A stretch of DNA of 10,707 nucleotides from Actinidia chinensis (Eukaryota > Streptophyta > Magnoliopsida > Ericales > Actinidiaceae), in the NCBI GenBank assembly GCA_009663005.1, contig VIGQ01002117.1, forward strand, positions 10,001 to 20,707, read 5' to 3'. Position numbers and translations under genes: made by a program. The notes beneath the pieces are model-generated. The model did no database searches, was not told where the DNA came from, and saw only the letters and a program-made list of their open reading frames with translations. Below are positions 8,341 to 10,707 of the stretch, in pieces (the stretch's first letter is position 1; each line of letters opens with the position of its first letter).

Positions 8341-8600
8341 ACACAAATGTTTTTGAATCTTTAAAATTATCTCCCACGCTATCTACGGTGAAACATCTAT
8401 TGAATTATCCAATAACTGAGATTTCATCATCTCAGATCTTTTTTTACATTCTAAAAAATATCATTTTTTTCTCTCAAAGGTATGGGTCTCACATAGATTT
8501 AATGATTAAATGCTCAAAAAATCTCTAATTTTAGCATATTTTTTACTAATTGAATTCTTTTTTTTGGGGACCCACAAACATGTCATTCAACCAAGAATAA
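8341..8600. repeat. 500-bp array, copy 3 (truncated)
   Basis: Left half only, from ACACAAATG to about the GGGGACCCACAAACATG motif (8567-8583). After this the sequence no longer follows the unit, so the array either ended here or was cut by later rearrangement. Confidence 0.75.
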
Positions 8601-9116
8601 AGTTAAACATGATTCCCTAATCCTCTTTAGGTTTGCATATAATATTATGGCTAAATTAGTAAGTTATCGGGTACTGTATGGTGTGGAGTCGGGTAGTTCG
8701 GTATGGACATACATATCAATACGATCATACCCGATCAGTATTTAACCTCTTCAATCATATCCGCTTTCCAAAGTTGAAAACAGAGGGAACCCGACTTTGA
8801 AAGTTCTATAAACAATGACTTGGAGTAGGAATTTCAATTATGAGATGCTGCTTTGGCCAAACGCGTCCCAATGGCATGAGTTGGATATTTTTATTTATTA
8901 TGAAGTTTGATGGGGACAAATGTGCTTCTATGAGAATCGAAAAAAAACAACGGAAGATGGCTTTGGCATATGGTCAAATTTGTCATTTTTTATTTCCAAG
9001 AATAAGGCTGGCTATCCCATTTGGTATGCTTGTAAAATAAATTATAAACGTCTAATTTTGTTCAACCCCATTTTCATCAGCTTTTGCTTAATTGACACGT
9101 AGCACCTGTAGTTTGA
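8601..9116. other. stretch without recognised gene
   Basis: AT-rich sequence between the 500-bp array and the gypsy-type LTR. It holds a short inverted repeat, ATCGGGTA at 8666-8673 and TACCCGAT at 8728-8735. The open frames 8840-9040 and 8920-9102 overlap, show no motif and are treated as chance. Confidence 0.55.
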
Positions 9117-9145
9117 TGTAGGGGGTCAAAATTATCCTAGTGAAA

Positions 9146-9228
9146 GACCATCTCCATAAAGACTTATTCCCAAAAGGACTCCATCTCCATTAAAGTCTAC
9201 CACCGTGAGACTCCAACTCCATCAAACT
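9146..9228 (+). repeat. three imperfect direct repeats in LTR U3
   Basis: GACCATCTCCATAAAGAC (9146-9163), GACTCCATCTCCATTAAAGT (9177-9196) and GACTCCAACTCCATCAAACT (9209-9228) recur about every 31-32 bases. Repeats in U3 upstream of the TATA box are common positions for enhancer elements in LTRs; function here is inferred only. Confidence 0.7.
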
Positions 9229-9363
9229 CTATATTATGCATTGCTCTTCAAGTAATCATCCTCCTACATTATCTCTCTGTATTAATTGGGATATCCTCCC
9301 ATACTTTCCTTCCAAGGATAACGTCCGTGATCCACGACATGGCCCATTACCCGTACTTCCACC

Positions 9364-9371
9364 TATATAAA
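9364..9371 (+). promoter_or_regulatory. TATA box of the LTR promoter
   Basis: TATATAAA followed by GGCCGC, at a position about 247 bases into the LTR. It matches the plant TATA consensus exactly and is set in a GC-richer context, as expected for the U3 promoter that drives the element RNA. Confidence 0.75.
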
Positions 9372-9632
9372 GGCCGCTCCCCCATCACTTATAAGGTACA
9401 TGATACATAGTTACCTCTGGCATATAGACGGCTAGTAGTGTTTGTTCATGCTTAGCTTTGATCGCCTTGGTCTGATTTCGTACCCGGAGAGGTTTAAGAG
9501 CGGCTCACCCCCGCCGGTAACCGTTTTTTCATTGCTGCGCCGGTTGCGCCCAGATATTAGCCGAGGTCTATCGCCTAGCCGAGGAGCACTTTGACTGTTG
9601 GTTGCTCTCTCCAGATTTTTACCACAACAGTT

Positions 9633-9650
9633 TGGCGCCGTCTGTGGGAA
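9633..9650 (+). other. tRNA primer-binding site
   Basis: TGGCGCCGTCTGTGGGAA begins with TGG, complementary to the CCA end of a tRNA, and lies three bases after the LTR end. It primes minus-strand cDNA synthesis. The matching primer would end in GGCGCCA; I do not name the tRNA with certainty. It differs from the initiator-Met site (TGGTATCAGAGC) that is usual for copia elements and chromoviruses. Confidence 0.82.
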
Positions 9651-10019
9651 CGACAGTTGCTGACCTTCTAATGACCCCCTGCGCATCCTTTGTTCCCTAG
9701 ACCCGGTGCCATGGGTGACCATTCACTATGCCAAGGTAATCAAGTCTTCATGCCATAGGTGATCGTCATATGTCCGAGAAATTTAATCGCCAACCTCCTT
9801 GTTTTATTTCGCCAACATCAAGAACGCCCATTCATGAAAAATGATATGCGTCTTAAATCGCCAATCGAGGAATTTCGCCAATCAAGAACCCCTCTCAATT
9901 ATAACATGATATGCAACTTGACGCCAGTAACGGATGTTGCCAACCTCAACATGTCCAGTCATTACATATGAAAGAACATCTGATCGCCAATCGCCAAATT
10001 TTTAAATGTATCTCGCCTC
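9651..10019 (+). other. untranslated leader of the gypsy-type element with degenerate repeats
   Basis: No convincing coding frame. The first ATG after the PBS on the RNA (9671) and the ATG at 9711 (CCATGGGTGACC, a good context) both open only short frames. CGCCAA words recur (9788, 9810, 9858, 9876 and 9984 areas). An imperfect duplication of about 65 bp is visible: CGCCAACATCAAGAACGCCC at 9810 and CGCCAATCAAGAACCCC at 9876, with ATGATATGC following at 9841 and 9905. The CGCCAA words resemble the spacer of the minisatellite that follows, so the leader may be an older, eroded part of the same array. Confidence 0.6.
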
Positions 10020-10707
10020 AGGTGTTCACCTCACCGCAAAGGGTTCAAAGTGTCACCTCGCCCATAGGGCTCACAGTGTCACCTCGTCCCATAGGACTCA
10101 AAGTGTTCACAGGTTTTTCCACCTCTCCCATAGGCTCAACAGGTGTTCACCTCGCCAAAGGTGTTCACCTCGCCCCATAGGCTCGAAGGTGTTCACCTCC
10201 GACCAAGGGCTCAAGGTGTTCACAGGTTTTCACCTCACCCATAGGGCTCCACAGGTGTTTCACCTCGCCCAAGGTGCTCACCTCGCACACAGGTTAAACG
10301 TTTTCACCTCGCCCATAGGGCTCCAGGTTCACCTTGCCAAGGTGTTCACCTCACCCATAGGGCTCACGGTGTTCACCCTCGCGCCAATGTGATCGCCTAG
10401 CCCAAAGGGTCAAAGTTTCCATCTCGCCCTATGGCCAGGTGTTTCACCCCTCGCCAAAGGTGTTCACCTCGCCCATAGGGCTTGAAGGTGTTCACCTCCT
10501 CCCAAGGGCTCGAAGGTGTCACCTCGCCCATAGGGCCAAAGGTGTCACCAGGTTTTTCACTCGCCATAGGGCTCATAGGTGTTCAGCCTCGCCAAAGGTG
10601 TCATCTCGCCCAAAAGGTTTCACATGTTTTCACCTCCCCATAAGCTCACAGTGTTCACCTTGTCCAAAGGTGTTCACCTCGCCCATAGGGCTCGAAGGTG
10701 TTCACCT
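10020..10707 (+). repeat. minisatellite of palindromic 18/28-bp units in the element leader, runs off the window
   Basis: AGGTGTTCACCT occurs exactly nine times (starting 10020, 10141, 10159, 10187, 10340, 10458, 10486, 10668 and 10696), with many degenerate copies between. Two spacers alternate: CGCCAA (18-bp unit) and CGCCCATAGGGCTCGA (28-bp unit, seen at 10159, 10458 and 10668). Both parts are dyads: AGGTG-TT-CACCT, and GCCC-ATA-GGGC (exact at 10060, 10311, 10471, 10526 and 10681). The open frame 10006-10392 reads the repeat as VFTSPIGL-like peptides, but 28 is not a multiple of three and indels are frequent, so coding is unlikely. The last unit is exact at the final base, so the array continues past the window. 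Confidence 0.92.

Larger units (their letters stand above)
7320..8600. repeat. diverged tandem array of an approx. 500-bp non-coding unit (about 2.5 copies)
   Basis: Anchor words recur in the same order at a period near 500. (A)TCTACG lies at 7374, 7881 (GTCTACG) and 8381. CATTTTG lies at 7674 and 8173. TACTAATATA lies at 7831 and 8330. ACATAG lies at 7481 and 8491, with a weaker ACGTTAG at 7994. Each copy carries, in order, a CTACG start, a GTGGG/CCCACAT motif, a GCATATTTTTT-like run, a GTGGGACC or GGGACCCACA motif, CACCAAAAAA (copies 1 and 2), and in the full copies CATTTTGTA and a GTAATGCTTG or GTAGTGCTCG stretch before the junction. Copy 3 stops after the GGGACCCACA motif near 8580-8600. 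The copies differ by many substitutions and small indels, so the duplication is old. No protein is encoded. Confidence 0.85.
9117..9629 (+). repeat. 5' LTR of the gypsy-type element (about 513 bp)
   Basis: Left edge TGTAGGGGGTCAAAA and right edge ACCACAACA give TGT...ACA ends. The right edge is strongly set by the primer-binding site three bases later. The left edge is less sure (another TGTAG lies at 9107). The LTR is more GC-rich than its flank, contains a TATA box at 9364, three imperfect repeats in the U3 side and a 9-bp direct repeat TAGCCGAGG at 9558 and 9576. Transcription would start near 9390-9405, about 25-35 bases after the TATA box (inference). Confidence 0.72.
9117..10707 (+). 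mobile_element. 5' part of a Ty3/gypsy-type LTR retrotransposon
   Basis: A TG...CA-bounded LTR with a TATA box is followed after three bases by a primer-binding site, then by a non-coding leader and a minisatellite. The order shows + strand orientation and that this is a 5' LTR side. No gag, protease or RT is seen in the first 1.05 kb after the primer-binding site, so superfamily is inferred from the PBS type (TGGCGCCGTCTGTGGGAA, known from plant gypsy elements) and not from Pol. It may be a non-autonomous derivative. The element continues beyond the window end. Confidence 0.7.

Noticed and set aside
8666..8735. Inverted repeat ATCGGGTA / TACCCGAT as MITE ends
   Set aside because: Only eight bases pair, no target-site duplication is seen, and the enclosed sequence shows no further structure.
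9432..9722. Minus-strand 96-residue open frame
   Set aside because: It lies wholly across the LTR end, primer-binding site and leader on the antisense strand, and has no recognisable motif.
10006..10392. Repetitive protein gene with VFTSPIGL-like repeats
   Set aside because: The DNA unit is 28 or 18 bp with frequent indels, so the frame is not kept across units; the peptide repeat follows from the minisatellite alone.
10020..10707. CRISPR array
   Set aside because: Spacers are short, repeated and nearly identical, the repeats are degenerate, and the context is a plant LTR element.

Overview
The window looks like AT-rich nuclear DNA of a flowering plant, probably from a repeat-rich intergenic region. 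The grounds are a decayed Ty1/copia retrotransposon of plant type on the left, the start of a Ty3/gypsy-type LTR retrotransposon on the right, and AT-rich non-coding sequence with microsatellites and GT..AG splice-like sites between them. There are no bacterial-style compact operons, no rRNA or tRNA gene and no CRISPR array. The species cannot be named from the sequence.

Layout. (1) Positions 1-2897, + strand: the 3' part of a Ty1/copia element. A pol gene wrecked by frameshifts and stops runs through integrase, reverse transcriptase (YVDD box) and RNase H, followed by a G-rich polypurine tract and a probable short 3' LTR of about 168 bp (TGTT...AACA). Its 5' LTR and gag lie outside the window. 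(2) Positions 2898-7030: low-copy-looking sequence with no recognisable gene. A few short stretches look like exons: a possible two-exon + strand model at 4055-4990, an open stretch at 4861-5079, a longer + strand stretch at 5281-5515 broken by one in-frame stop, and a - strand stretch at 6001-6144. None could be identified, so they are either chance, decayed gene pieces or parts of an unknown gene. (3) Positions 7034-8600: microsatellites (AAACCC, AAT, TA), then about 2.5 diverged tandem copies of a non-coding unit of about 500 bp. (4) Positions 9117-10707, + strand: a probable 513-bp LTR with TATA box, a tRNA primer-binding site four bases after it, an untranslated leader, and a minisatellite that runs off the window end. 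The minisatellite units are built from two small palindromes.

How the parts relate. There is no set of cooperating genes here. The only functional logic visible is that of retrotransposons: LTR promoter, primer-binding site and leader in the gypsy-type element, and pol, polypurine tract and LTR in the copia element. The most unusual item is the hairpin-rich minisatellite placed where gag would be expected after the gypsy-type leader. The second is the trimer of a 500-bp unit.
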